A stretch of 64,000 bases of DNA from Amaurobius ferox. Its lineage: Eukaryota > Arthropoda > Arachnida > Araneae > Amaurobiidae. A program made the position numbers and the translations under genes. Under the pieces are notes generated by a model. The model saw only the letters and a list, made by a program, of their open reading frames with translations. It did not search any database and had not been told where the DNA came from. The stretch is from contig OX578133.1 in the NCBI GenBank assembly GCA_951213105.1, positions 141,167,313 to 141,231,312 on the forward strand, in the 5' to 3' direction. This document shows, one piece after another, positions 54,830-64,000 of the stretch (position 1 is its first letter; every line of letters starts with the position of its first letter).

Positions 54830-57800
54830 ACATTGTCCAGGGATTTGGAAAGCAAGCCCAGTGTGTGTTCACTTAAAAGTGTCTTTAATTGGGCAAGTAA
54901 TTTACGACTCTCAGAAAAATATCTGTAAAAAGCATGTCATCTTCATTCAGTCAAGCCCAAATTCCTTCATTTCTTCGCAGAGCAGAGTAAGTTAGGCCAG
55001 CTTCTGCATGCGTAGTTTATTAAATACATTTTGTGTTCAACATGAAAATACCGTATAACCATCAAAGGTAAGGTAGTACTTTTAAATTATTTAAAAGCAT
55101 GCATAAGAATAGTTTATATAGATTTCTCATATTTATTATTATTTAGTTTTATTGCTTTGTTTAATTTTGTTATAAAATTCATATGCTTTTTAAAAGTATC
55201 TTTTAACAATCCATAGCTAACACAAATGAATTTTTTTTGCGACAAAATAAAATCGAAAATTGAGAATGAAACACTGAACTATATAAAAAATCAGCAGTGG
55301 CTCCAATAGGGTCAGAAAGGGCCGAAAATTAATCCTGCCTGACTGGACAATATCAGTGCTTAAAGACCCTTGAGTCTAGGTGTGATCCGGCCAGAAATAA
55401 TTTGTATTCATATGTGTTAGAAATATGAATGCGTGAAATTTTTCTACGAAGAATTGAGATAAAAGCTTTTTTTAAAACATTTATCTTTACATAGCTGAAA
55501 TAAAGACAATAATTTCATGTATGCAATTAAAACTAATTTGAAAAATTTCCAAAATTAAATATGTTCGACTCAGCCGTACTTTTTAAAAGTCCGATCCTGG
55601 CCCGAAACAGTGTTATAAAATTCGGTCAGGGCCCTAGCCGACATGATTTTACGTAAATACCAATTTCGTATGTAGGTAGTTTATTTTCTTTGACGTTTTA
55701 AAAACAATTTTAAATATTAAAATATCGAAAATAGAACCACTTTTTCAAAATAGTTCAAAATATAAAAACATCGAAATTAGAACTACCTTTTCAAAATAGT
55801 TTAAAATATTGAAATTAGAACGAACGACCTGTTCAAAATATTAAAATATCGAAATTGTTGCCCCTATATTTCAAAAACTAATAATCCGATCCAAAATCCA
55901 ATTATATACTCTTATATGGTTTTCAAAGGGCTACAAATTACCTAATATAGTTCATAGCTACCTCTCTTAGTTTTTGAGAAATAAGAATTTATAAACTTGA
56001 AAAACGGGAAATTTTCAATCCTTTTCAACTTAATAAAACGATTCCTCGAAAATTATATTAGATCTTTAAAAACAAATTATTAATCTAGAACCTGGGTTTC
56101 CTACTAAACGTTCTTGTCGCTTATTGTTTATCTTTTATAATTTAGAAGATAGTTCAAGTGAAAGTAAAGGGAAACTAAAACTGCTCTGACAAAAGGTTTA
56201 TAGTTTATCAAAAAAAAAAAAATGCCAATATACTAAAATGTTGAAATTATTTCTATATATACATAAATGGTACTATATTTCCGACAAAATACGTAAAGGT
56301 TAAGTTGATATTTTTATGTATTAAGTTTGGAGATATAAGCATTCAAAATGTTTATATTTTTCGTAACGTCTCGATTCCCGCCAACTATATATACCCGAAT
56401 CATGGATGTTATTCACATTAAAATTTATACAATGCTTTGTGATTTCATACTGTGATTATTTTTGAGGAGAATATTATATATCAAATAATTGCGGGGGAAA
56501 AAAACAACTCAAGGCTTTTTTTTTTTCTTCTTTTTTTTTTTGCTTGTTTTTTCCTGATGATGTATTTTCTTTTCTAAATTGAGAAACAAAATGAATGGCA
56601 TAAAAGTATGCAAGTGTGAAAACGGGTTTAATATTTTAATTCATATTTTCAACTAGTTATTTAAAACAATTCATTAAATTAAAAAGTTAGGTGTCCTAAC
56701 CCCTGAAAGACGCTACTAATGTATAAAACACAGAACTCAGGAAAAATTTTAGGGATGATAGCAACAAATAATTTCTACAAATATAAGAATTGAAAATCAT
56801 TGTGTTTAACTAATGGCTGCATATAATGTAAAAATTGAAATAGGAAAAATATGAAAAATTGAAAGTTTGATTAACTCTCTCTCTCTCTCTTAAAATGTTA
56901 TTAATTTTATAACTTAAATAAAGTTAATTAACTCTTAAATTGCAGTATTTTTTTAAGTTATAAATACTAATAGAACCCACCAAAGAGAGGTTTACCAAAA
57001 GATAGGACAGCGCTTTCATTGCATATTCCGACATCAATACTCGAGTTATCCTAGTTTTAGGAACGTCCCCTTCAGGCGGGTTCTGTAAACATTAACGCTT
57101 GGTTTCGACCATTGTCCATAGACAAATCATGCAGTCTGGCTGCAACCTTTTGTAAAATTTAATGCCAACTGTGTAATAAGACTGAATTTGTCTGTCTCTA
57201 TAAAAGTTCACGAATTTGTGAATTATAGCAAGTTTTTGTGTTTCCATTCCACATCAGGTATATGTGCAGAGCGCTAAAAAGTGCAAAAGCGATCCACATA
57301 TACTGTTATTTTCAATAGGAACACAATTTTTATGGAAAATAATTGGCTGATATATTACCAGAAAAATGAAAGTTATTTTATGTTTGTATTTTAAACTATT
57401 TGTGATTGAAGAATTTAAAATATTTACAACTATTTAAATGCAGTCGTCATTTATATGAAATTTTATATGTTTTGAGTTGGAATAAACATGTTTTAATAAT
57501 TCCTTCGTATAAATTAAATGCATGGAAGTATGTATATTTAGAAAGTTGAATAAATATTAAAATAGAGTTGAAAATCAAAATTCAGTATTGCAATCATGCC
57601 GAAAATCGCAACTTGAGTTTTTGATGGATCATTTTGAGGCCTCTAGAATACGAAAAAAATATTTTTAGACTGATGTTTGTGTGTGTCTGTCTGTGCAATA
57701 TATGCATCCACTCTAACTCAAGGCAATCATTTGGGTATCATTAGACAATCATTTGGGAATGTGTCAAGTGAATTCGAAAAAAATTCCCAAAACGTACGAA

Positions 57801-58649
57801 ATTTAATACTTTTTCAAATATATTTAAAATTCTGCTAATTCTCACCCTAGATAATTGCCTTGTTTTAAATGGTTGCTAAAGGTCTGGGCATTTGCACAAC
57901 ACATCCGATAATTAAAAAAATGTACAATTATTTAAAAAAATCCCCTCAAAAATAGTCTCAAAACTAAAAATTTGGTTTTGAGACTTTTTTCTTTTAATTG
58001 GGATATGATTAGGACATATGCACAAAACATTCGAAAATTAAAACAAATAATTGCCATGTAGACTTTGAACTGGACAAAAGTAACTACAACAGCAATGCAC
58101 TCGCTCAAAAACAAAAGTTAACTCATTTGTTTGTACAGTCAGAAATTTTCAATATCAGTCGGAAAAATTACCTTCACTCACACCCAGTCAAGATTGGTCA
58201 CTTAAGTCCCTGACTACAAGATTTATTGATAGCATATTTAAATGTTCATAACCTTTAATGTATTTTAGCTATAAACGGATAGTCTCTACTGGGATTTGTC
58301 TCTACTGGGTGTATCCTGATTTTGTGTTCTGGAGTCAGCAATAGTTTATCTTAACAGAAATTAAAGGTAAGCATTTTATGCACTTTTATTTATATATAAA
58401 AAATAGTCATGTGGCATTTAAGAATCTAGTATGGTTTATACGAGTTTTAAAGCCAATATTATTATGCCTGATATTTTTTAAATGGTAGTCATTCTATATC
58501 AATTCACACAGGTCATGACACCCACCAACTCATTTTTATGAAACTTTTTTTACTTGCTCCTACCATTGAATTATTAATTCATGTAATTTTTTTTTCTCTC
58601 TGGGCCACATAGTTTCTGAGGTATAAAATACCGTTACTTTTAACAAAAC
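54830..58649. other. AT-rich DNA, no gene seen
   Basis: 55690-55860 holds a degenerate tandem of TTCAAAATATTAAAATATCG, AAATTAGAAC words. 57655-57700 has a GTGTGTGTCTGTCTGTG run as at Helitron 5' ends, without a visible 3' end. 56960-57280 is more complex but unassigned. Confidence 0.4.
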
Positions 58650-58654
58650 AGTCA

Positions 58655-58975
58655 TTTATAACAAAATAAAATAAAATACTGTTTCATGAGTGCACACACA
58701 GTATGTCGTGACCACTCATCTTCAATCCTAGACAACTCCAGGTACATTTTCTAATACTAATAGTACAAACATTTAAAAATTATCCTTAATATACTATAGT
58801 GTTTGCATAAAATATGTTTTAAATTATTTGCACTTAGGTAGAATAATTTAATTCATAAATTAAAACAACTAGATTAGGGTGTTACTATTCTCCATATATC
58901 TTTCCGGCTGTTAAAAATAAATTAGCATTCAAAATGTTATCACTTTTCTTCACAACCTTTTAGACCAGTGGTCTC
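58655..58975. repeat. 320-bp direct repeat, left copy (partner at 63245-63565)
   Basis: From TTTCATGAGTGCACACACAG through CACAACCTTTTA, about 85-90 percent alike to the copy 4.59 kb to the right. The left copy runs directly into a hAT-type end; the right copy runs into unique sequence. Confidence 0.85.
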
Positions 58976-58976
58976 A

Positions 58977-59110
58977 AACTCACGGTCTGATGCATACCAT
59001 TTTACGGCCCCCGAAGTCTTTCCCGTAATTATAATGATTTATAAAAATTTATGTTATTCACTTACAAGAAAAAAAAAAATAATTATCAAACCACTCATTT
59101 GATGGCACCA
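58977..59110 (+). mobile_element. hAT terminal sequence
   Basis: CAGTGGTCTCAAACTCACGG, then TTTTACGGCCCCCGAAG, is the typical CAGTGGT...CGGCCC end of hAT elements that carry zinc-finger (ZBED/GTF2IRD2-type) transposases, which follow. Confidence 0.7.
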
Positions 59111-59165
59111 CTTGGTCAGGAAATCCACTAGGTTCGAATTTCAGAAAAGTTCAGTGTTGGTATTG

Positions 59166-60125
59166 TTTTCGGGGGGGGGGGGGGGGGGGGGGGGGGGGAG
59201 AGAGTTAGAGAGAGAGAGTTTTACGAACGTTTAGAAAGCCAGTAAATTATATTTTGGAATTTCAGTAAATTACGGAATTTTAGTAGTTTTTGCCAACACT
59301 GTGCAAAATGTGGGTGGAAATTTTGGGAAAGACCTGGCAACACCAGTAGAAAGAGAAAATTTTAAGATTGATTTTCTGGCAACAGGTCATTTATTGTTTG
59401 TAATCTTCGATGGTGTGAGCCGAATTTTTTAGGTCTTCTCTAAATCGTTTGTATTAAAATTTGAATTTAAAAACTGCGTTTTTGTTTATTAATTTGTTTG
59501 TTTCCAACAAAAATGTCTTTTTCTAAGCTGAGTTGTGGTAAAAGAAGAAAAATTGAAGATGAAAACAGGGTTTTCAATAAGTAGTGGGAATTGCAGTATT
59601 TTTGTTGTGAGAGTAATAATTGTGTGTTGTGCCTCATATGTAAACAGGTATTAACGGTCCTAAAGAAGTAAAGTTTTCTGGGGGGCGGGGGGGGGGGGGG
59701 GAGTTAGAGAGAGAGAGTTTTGCGAACTTTTAGAAAGCCAGTAAATGATATTTTGGAATTTCAGTAAATTACGGAATTTTAGTAGTTTTTGCCAACATTG
59801 CGCTAAATGTGGGTGGAAATTTTGGGAAAGACCTGGCAACACCAGTGGAAAGAGAAAATTTTAACATTGATTTTCTGGCAACAGGCCATTTATTGTTTGT
59901 AATCTTCGATGGTGTGAGCCGAATTTTTTAGGTCTTCTCTAAATCGTTTGCATTAAAATTTGAATTTAAAAACTGCGTTTTTGTTTACTAATTTGTTTGT
60001 TTCCAACAAAAATGGAAGATGAAAACAGGGTTTTCAATAAGTAGTGGGAGTTGCAGTATTTTTGTTGTGAGAGTAATAATCGTGTGTTGTGCCTCATATG
60101 TAAACAGGTATTAATGGTCCTAAAG
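59166..60125 (+). repeat. tandem duplication of 5' leader and first codons
   Basis: 59166-59670 and 59671-60125 are the same sequence: a poly-G run (28 G in the first copy), GAGAGAGTTAGAGAGAGAGA, a leader, then the start of the transposase frame. The second copy lacks 38 bases, including the ATG region. Both copies share the stop in FNK*WEL, so the stop came before the duplication. Confidence 0.9.
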
Positions 60126-60860
60126 AAGTACAACTTACGACACCATTTTTAAACTGTGCATATGAAGAAGTATGGATCACTGAATGGGCAATTTCGAGAT
60201 GACCAACTTAAGAAATTAAAAACTGATTTAATTGTGCAGAAAATCATGTTTCAAAGAGTTAATACGCTGAAAACAGATAACTTGAAGTTATATCTTATCA
60301 AAAATGATTGCAGAACATTTTAAGCCTTTCACCGATAGTTTGCTTGTAAAAGAATGCTTGGTTAAGGCAGTAGAGTGCATTTGCCCTGAAAAAGTGAACA
60401 CATTTCAGGAAATTAGTCTTTTGCCAAACACAATTGCCAGTAGAATCGATGAACTAGCTTCAGGTATAAAACAGCAATTAATTCAAAAATTGGCAGAGTT
60501 CCTTTATTTTTCACTTGCAATTGACGAGAATATGGATGTAACAGATATTGCTCACTTAGCCATTTTTATTCACAGGGTAGATGAGAACCTTAAAATAACT
60601 GAGGAGTTACTCCAGCTAATATCGATGCATGATACTACGAAAGCTGATGACATTTTTAACAAAATTAAAGTGATGTTTAAGGAGAAACATTTATCTTGGT
60701 TGAAGTTAGGATGCTTGGTTACAGATGGTGCACCTGCAATGACCAGTGCTAAAAACGGAGCTGAAGGAAAAGTAAAGAAAAGTTGATTGATAAAGGCTCT
60801 GTTCTTCCATTTGTGCACTTCCACTGCATTATACATAAAGGTGCACTGTGTTGTTGTTGG
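59514..60860 (+). pseudogene. hAT-derived transposase of GTF2IRD2/SCAND3 type, truncated
   Basis: Starts MSFSKLSCGKRRKIEDEN, then WELQYF, CVLCLICKQ (zinc finger of the BED type), HMKKYGSLNGQFRDDQLKKL. The long open piece 60304-60786 reads KPFTDSLLVKECLVKAVECI, CPEKVNTFQEISL, LAIDENMDVTDIAHLAIFIH (first acid region), LVTDGAPAMTSAKNG (second Asp). A frameshift at about 60780 is followed by HFHCIIHKGALCC, and the sequence ends at about 60860, where a minus-strand relative begins. Stops: in the first exon and upstream of 60304. The C-terminal half is missing. Confidence 0.85.
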
Positions 60861-60865
60861 GATGA

Positions 60866-62308
60866 TTCTGCTGTGTTGACATTTGAAAAAGGATCCAAAA
60901 CCCAGTCTGGTATGTCCATGTTTAAAATGTCCTGGAATCGTTCCTTGAAATTACTGTGGAGGTTTTCCAAGTGTTGACAGTAAACAAGCAAGTCGTCGTG
61001 CTTGAATGATACAGCTGATAAATTTGGGAAGTTATTGAATTCGTGTCTGCCGATATTTCTTTTGTATAATAGCAGTTTGGACATGAAAGCAGCAATGCTA
61101 TTTTTTGTCTTAATCCAGTTTAAGTCGTCGCCTTGACGTTGGAGATTGACATCCTTAAATAATTTATACAGGTCTGTCAAGTACGCAATATCGTTCTTTG
61201 ATGAGATAAGGTTGTCGCGCAACTCCATCTCTTTGTTTCCTAGGAACTCTATCACAGACGCAAACAGATTGTAAAATCGAGTCAAACAAGTACCTTTTGA
61301 CAGCCAGCGCACCTCTATGCGAAGCAGCAATTGGTTGAAATCTTCCTCATTGGCAATGCAAAGTTGACTAAATAATCTGTCATTCAACGAGTTACTTCTG
61401 ATTTTATTAACTGCTCTGATAACATATTGCAGTGATGTATGGAGGCATTCACTCAAATTTTTCGCAACCAAATGCTGGCGATGAATTACGTAATGCACAG
61501 CAAGCACGTCAGGAACTTTATTTTTTAAGCATGCCATGAAGCCTTTATGCCGCCCCATCATAGCCAGTGCGCCATCCGTAGCAACTGATAAAATATTATT
61601 AAAAGGAATTTCCTTTTCGTCACAAAACTTTTCCAGTGTATTAAATATGGTTTCTCCTTTTGTAACTGTTTCCAAATTCATTGCAAACAATAGTTCTTGA
61701 CATATTTTCTCATCTTTGATAAACCTCACGTATGACAATAACAATGCTTCATTGGTTGGTTAAGTGGACTCATCCAGCTGAATTGAAAATTGACAAGTCT
61801 GCAGATGATTGCACAATGATTCTTCAATGTTTTCAGCCATCTCATCAATTCGTCTTTGCACAGAACTATTGCTCAAAGGAATTTTTCGGATAATATCTGC
61901 AGCTGGTTTATGGAGCACAGTGATTATTACTTCATTTACTGTTGGTAAAATTAAATCTTCCCCAATAGTATGTGGTTTGCATGTTTTAGCAATCAACAAT
62001 GAGATATTGTACGAAGCTCGAAGTACGTCATCGTCTTGCTTAGAAGCTGATGAAAAAAGTTTTGATACAGTTGGCTGAATTTCGTACTTCTTTTTCATGT
62101 CTTGAAAATAGGTCACATCTTTGTCTTTCTTATCCGGGTGTATTTTATTAAAATGATCTTGAAGCCTAGACGGCTTCATCGCTTCATTTGAAAATGTTTT
62201 TTGACAAATAAAGCACATTGGCGATGATGGATTTGTGGGATTTTCGATAAATCCGTACTTAATATAATCCACATTACACTGCCGCCTCTTCCTTTTTGCT
62301 TCCGACAT
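60866..62308 (-). pseudogene. ZBED5/SCAND3-type hAT transposase, one nonsense codon
   Basis: From MSEAKRKRRQCNVDYI at 62308: a BED-type finger CFICQK...HFNKIHP, VSKLFSSAS, SYNISLLIAKTCKPHTIGED, QFSIQLDEST with the first Asp. A single stop (TAA where relatives have a Leu codon) lies at about 61758-61760; the frame continues without shift: RFIKDEKICQELLFA, NILSVATDGALAMMGRHKGF (second Asp), VHYVIHRQHL, and FNQLLLRIEVRWLSKG. It is cut at about 60870 after DPFSNVN, before the last acid and the dimerisation domain, at the junction with the plus-strand gene. Only one defect in about 480 codons suggests a fairly young loss. Confidence 0.88.
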
Positions 62309-62699
62309 GGTTTTTACTTTACAGATACGTAAGTAGTATTAGCGTACTTTTAAAACCCTGTCATCAATTGCGCACGATAATGCTAATGAAAATAAAATGA
62401 ACAATCATTGCCTTTATATAGGTTGGAGACATATAACACGCATCGACAGGTATAAGATAAACATGCAGTGACTCGTTTATAACACCCGGCACCGAAGTAA
62501 AGCGTGGGGGCAAGGGTGATGCAGGAGCAGAGTGCGGGTTAGAACAAGCACAGATAATACTGTCAACTCTTGCAGAATTGCAAAAATCACGTTATTTAAC
62601 AAAAACTTGTTATAACTGAATTGCTACAAGCATATTTTTTGCTATTTTTTATTAACAGGCTTTTGTTAACTTTACCTTTATTTATATATGAGATATTTC
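62309..62699. other. 5' flank of the ZBED5-type gene
   Basis: Presumed promoter/leader and element end. 62480-62560 is GC-richer. No terminal repeat of the CAGTGGT type was found here. Confidence 0.4.
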
Positions 62700-62958
62700 A
62701 CATGAAATTGGAATGCGGAGTACGATCGGAGTACGGAGTCCGTGTTCATGCGGAGTACGATCACGTTAAACATGTGGGTCCGAAAGTCCTTCCGAGAGGT
62801 TGGTGGTAGGGGAAGGAGGGTACGGTCCCTGTGGATGCCTCCCCCACTGGGTTCCGGTCTAAATTGGGTGGCACTTCCCGACCGTCCAAACAGTTACCTT
62901 ACACCTTTCTGGTAGGTCGGACGGTCTGGGTTTCAACAACAACAACATGAAATTGGAA
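62700..62958 (+). mobile_element. SINE-like retroposon with 14-bp target duplications
   Basis: ACATGAAATTGGAA is repeated exactly at 62700-62713 and 62945-62958. The 231 bases between start TGCGGAGTACGATC, are far more GC-rich than the surroundings, and end in TTTCAACAACAACAAC. A (CAA)n tail with a long duplication means insertion by a non-LTR reverse transcriptase. CGGAGTACGATC occurs twice near the 5' end. A GGGTTCCGGTCTAA word could be a degraded B box, but tRNA origin is not clear. Confidence 0.85.
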
Positions 62959-63244
62959 GATTTGAAAATTTTTAATTCAAATCTAAAATTAAAAATTTTT
63001 ATATCATCCGATTTAATGTAGATCTAAATGTAATGGAATCTTTAAGTTCAATTTTCATCCACTTCCCGAACTACCAAAATATGTGAATTTTCGCACACAT
63101 GATAAAAATAATTAAAATACATACAATAACAAAAATTAACCAATATTAAAGTTTACTTTAGTTAGTACGTGATTAGCGTGTTTTTTTTTTTTTGTCTTTT
63201 TAAAACTATATTTTTTAATCTGCCCACCGCCCCTCCATACCATC

Positions 63245-63565
63245 TCAACAAAAATCAAATAAAAATCTATTTCATGAGTGCACACACAATGTGTCGTGAC
63301 TGCTCATCTTAAATCCTGGGCAACTCCAGGTACATTTTCTAGTACTAACAGTATAAACATTTAAAAATTGTCCTTAATATATTATTATGTAAGTGTTTAT
63401 ATAAAATATATTTTACATTATTTGCACTTAGGTAGAATAATTTAATTCATAAGTTAAAACAACTAAATTAGGATGGTAGTATTCTCCTTGTACCTTTCCG
63501 ACTGCTAAAAATAAATTAGCATTCAAAATATTATCATTTTTCTTTCACAACCTTTTAAGCCATAC
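63245..63565. repeat. 320-bp direct repeat, right copy
   Basis: Partner of 58655-58975. A run of 13 T lies just before it (63181-63193). Confidence 0.85.
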
Positions 63566-64000
63566 TTTTAAGTTCAATTAAAATAAAAAAAACTTCCTAA
63601 TAATGCTTGTGTTTACAGATTATAAGAATTTTTAACTATTTGAGAACTGGTCCTCAGTTCGAGAAATTTAAATATTTAGCACAGATTCAGCTTATATCTT
63701 GGGCAAACAGCTAACAATTTAAAAAACTATATCATTAAAGAGTCTAAAGATTTACACGTTTGAACACATATGCATTGCCCTTCACACATAGACAGGTCCA
63801 CATGATTAATTGTAGCTAAAACATTTCTATTAAGATTATGTGATATTCAAGTCATATAAGGCTAAGCATAAGATAATTTAGAGCATTGCTAATATAATAA
63901 CACAGAGTACTTATTACAAATGTAGTTGCCAACACTAAAAAACTTTGCCTTCATAAACATTTCTTGAGGTTTCACATTTTCAATAACTATTTTTTCAAGT
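63566..64000. other. unassigned AT-rich DNA
   Basis: Nothing recognised to the end of the window. Confidence 0.5.

Overview
This window looks like nuclear DNA of an arthropod, most likely a spider or other chelicerate. It is strongly AT-rich, has no operons or long host ORFs, and has spliced exons with canonical GT/AG borders. It is dominated by eukaryotic mobile elements: Penelope-like, Ty1/copia, piggyBac, pogo/Tigger, Tc1/mariner, hAT and Helitron. The chelicerate call is an inference from the mix of element types; nothing in the window proves it.

The only host gene I can support lies on the minus strand. Exons at 46458-46557, 37912-38067 and 26279-26305, and a terminal exon at 5165-5377, together encode the C-terminal pair of BRCT domains of a PTIP/PAXIP1-type DNA-damage protein (MDC1 is the nearest alternative). 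The introns are about 8.4, 11.6 and 20.9 kb and are filled with transposons. Splice phase shows that one small exon is missing between 26279 and 5377; a weak candidate sits at 12975-13018. The 5' part of the gene is upstream of 46557 and was not recognised in the window.

Layout from left to right. 1-7000: a Penelope scrap, a Tc1 relic, a minisatellite, a relic of an unnamed arthropod repeat protein (FHQDI family) and the terminal PTIP exon. 7000-10800: a head-to-head pair of Penelope-like copies with a candidate hammerhead ribozyme, and pogo relics. 10847-12611: a decayed piggyBac. 13082-20085: a nearly pristine Ty1/copia element (minus strand) with an uninterrupted polyprotein, matching LTRs and a 5-bp target duplication. 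20085-25065: an older copia relic broken by Tigger insertions and minisatellites. 25-33 kb: the PTIP 27-nt exon, a hAT MITE with a perfect 8-bp duplication, a probable Helitron, a mariner relic and a second FHQDI relic. 33962-37051: a Tigger deletion derivative with a nested piggyBac. 37-46 kb: a PTIP exon, a piggyBac MITE, and a 5-kb hAT holding a mariner relic and a Helitron filled with a dimeric satellite. 46.4-54.2 kb: a PTIP exon, a MITE, three unrelated Tc1 families and a tRNA-like SINE head. 54-58.6 kb: AT-rich, one unidentified ORF. 58.6-63.6 kb: two hAT-derived transposase genes arranged tail to tail, a duplicated promoter block and a SINE with perfect target duplications.

No CRISPR array, rRNA, intact tRNA or bacterial gene is visible. 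Apart from the PTIP-like gene and the copia element, every coding sequence I could assign is broken. All homology calls are from reading translations by eye, without a database search.
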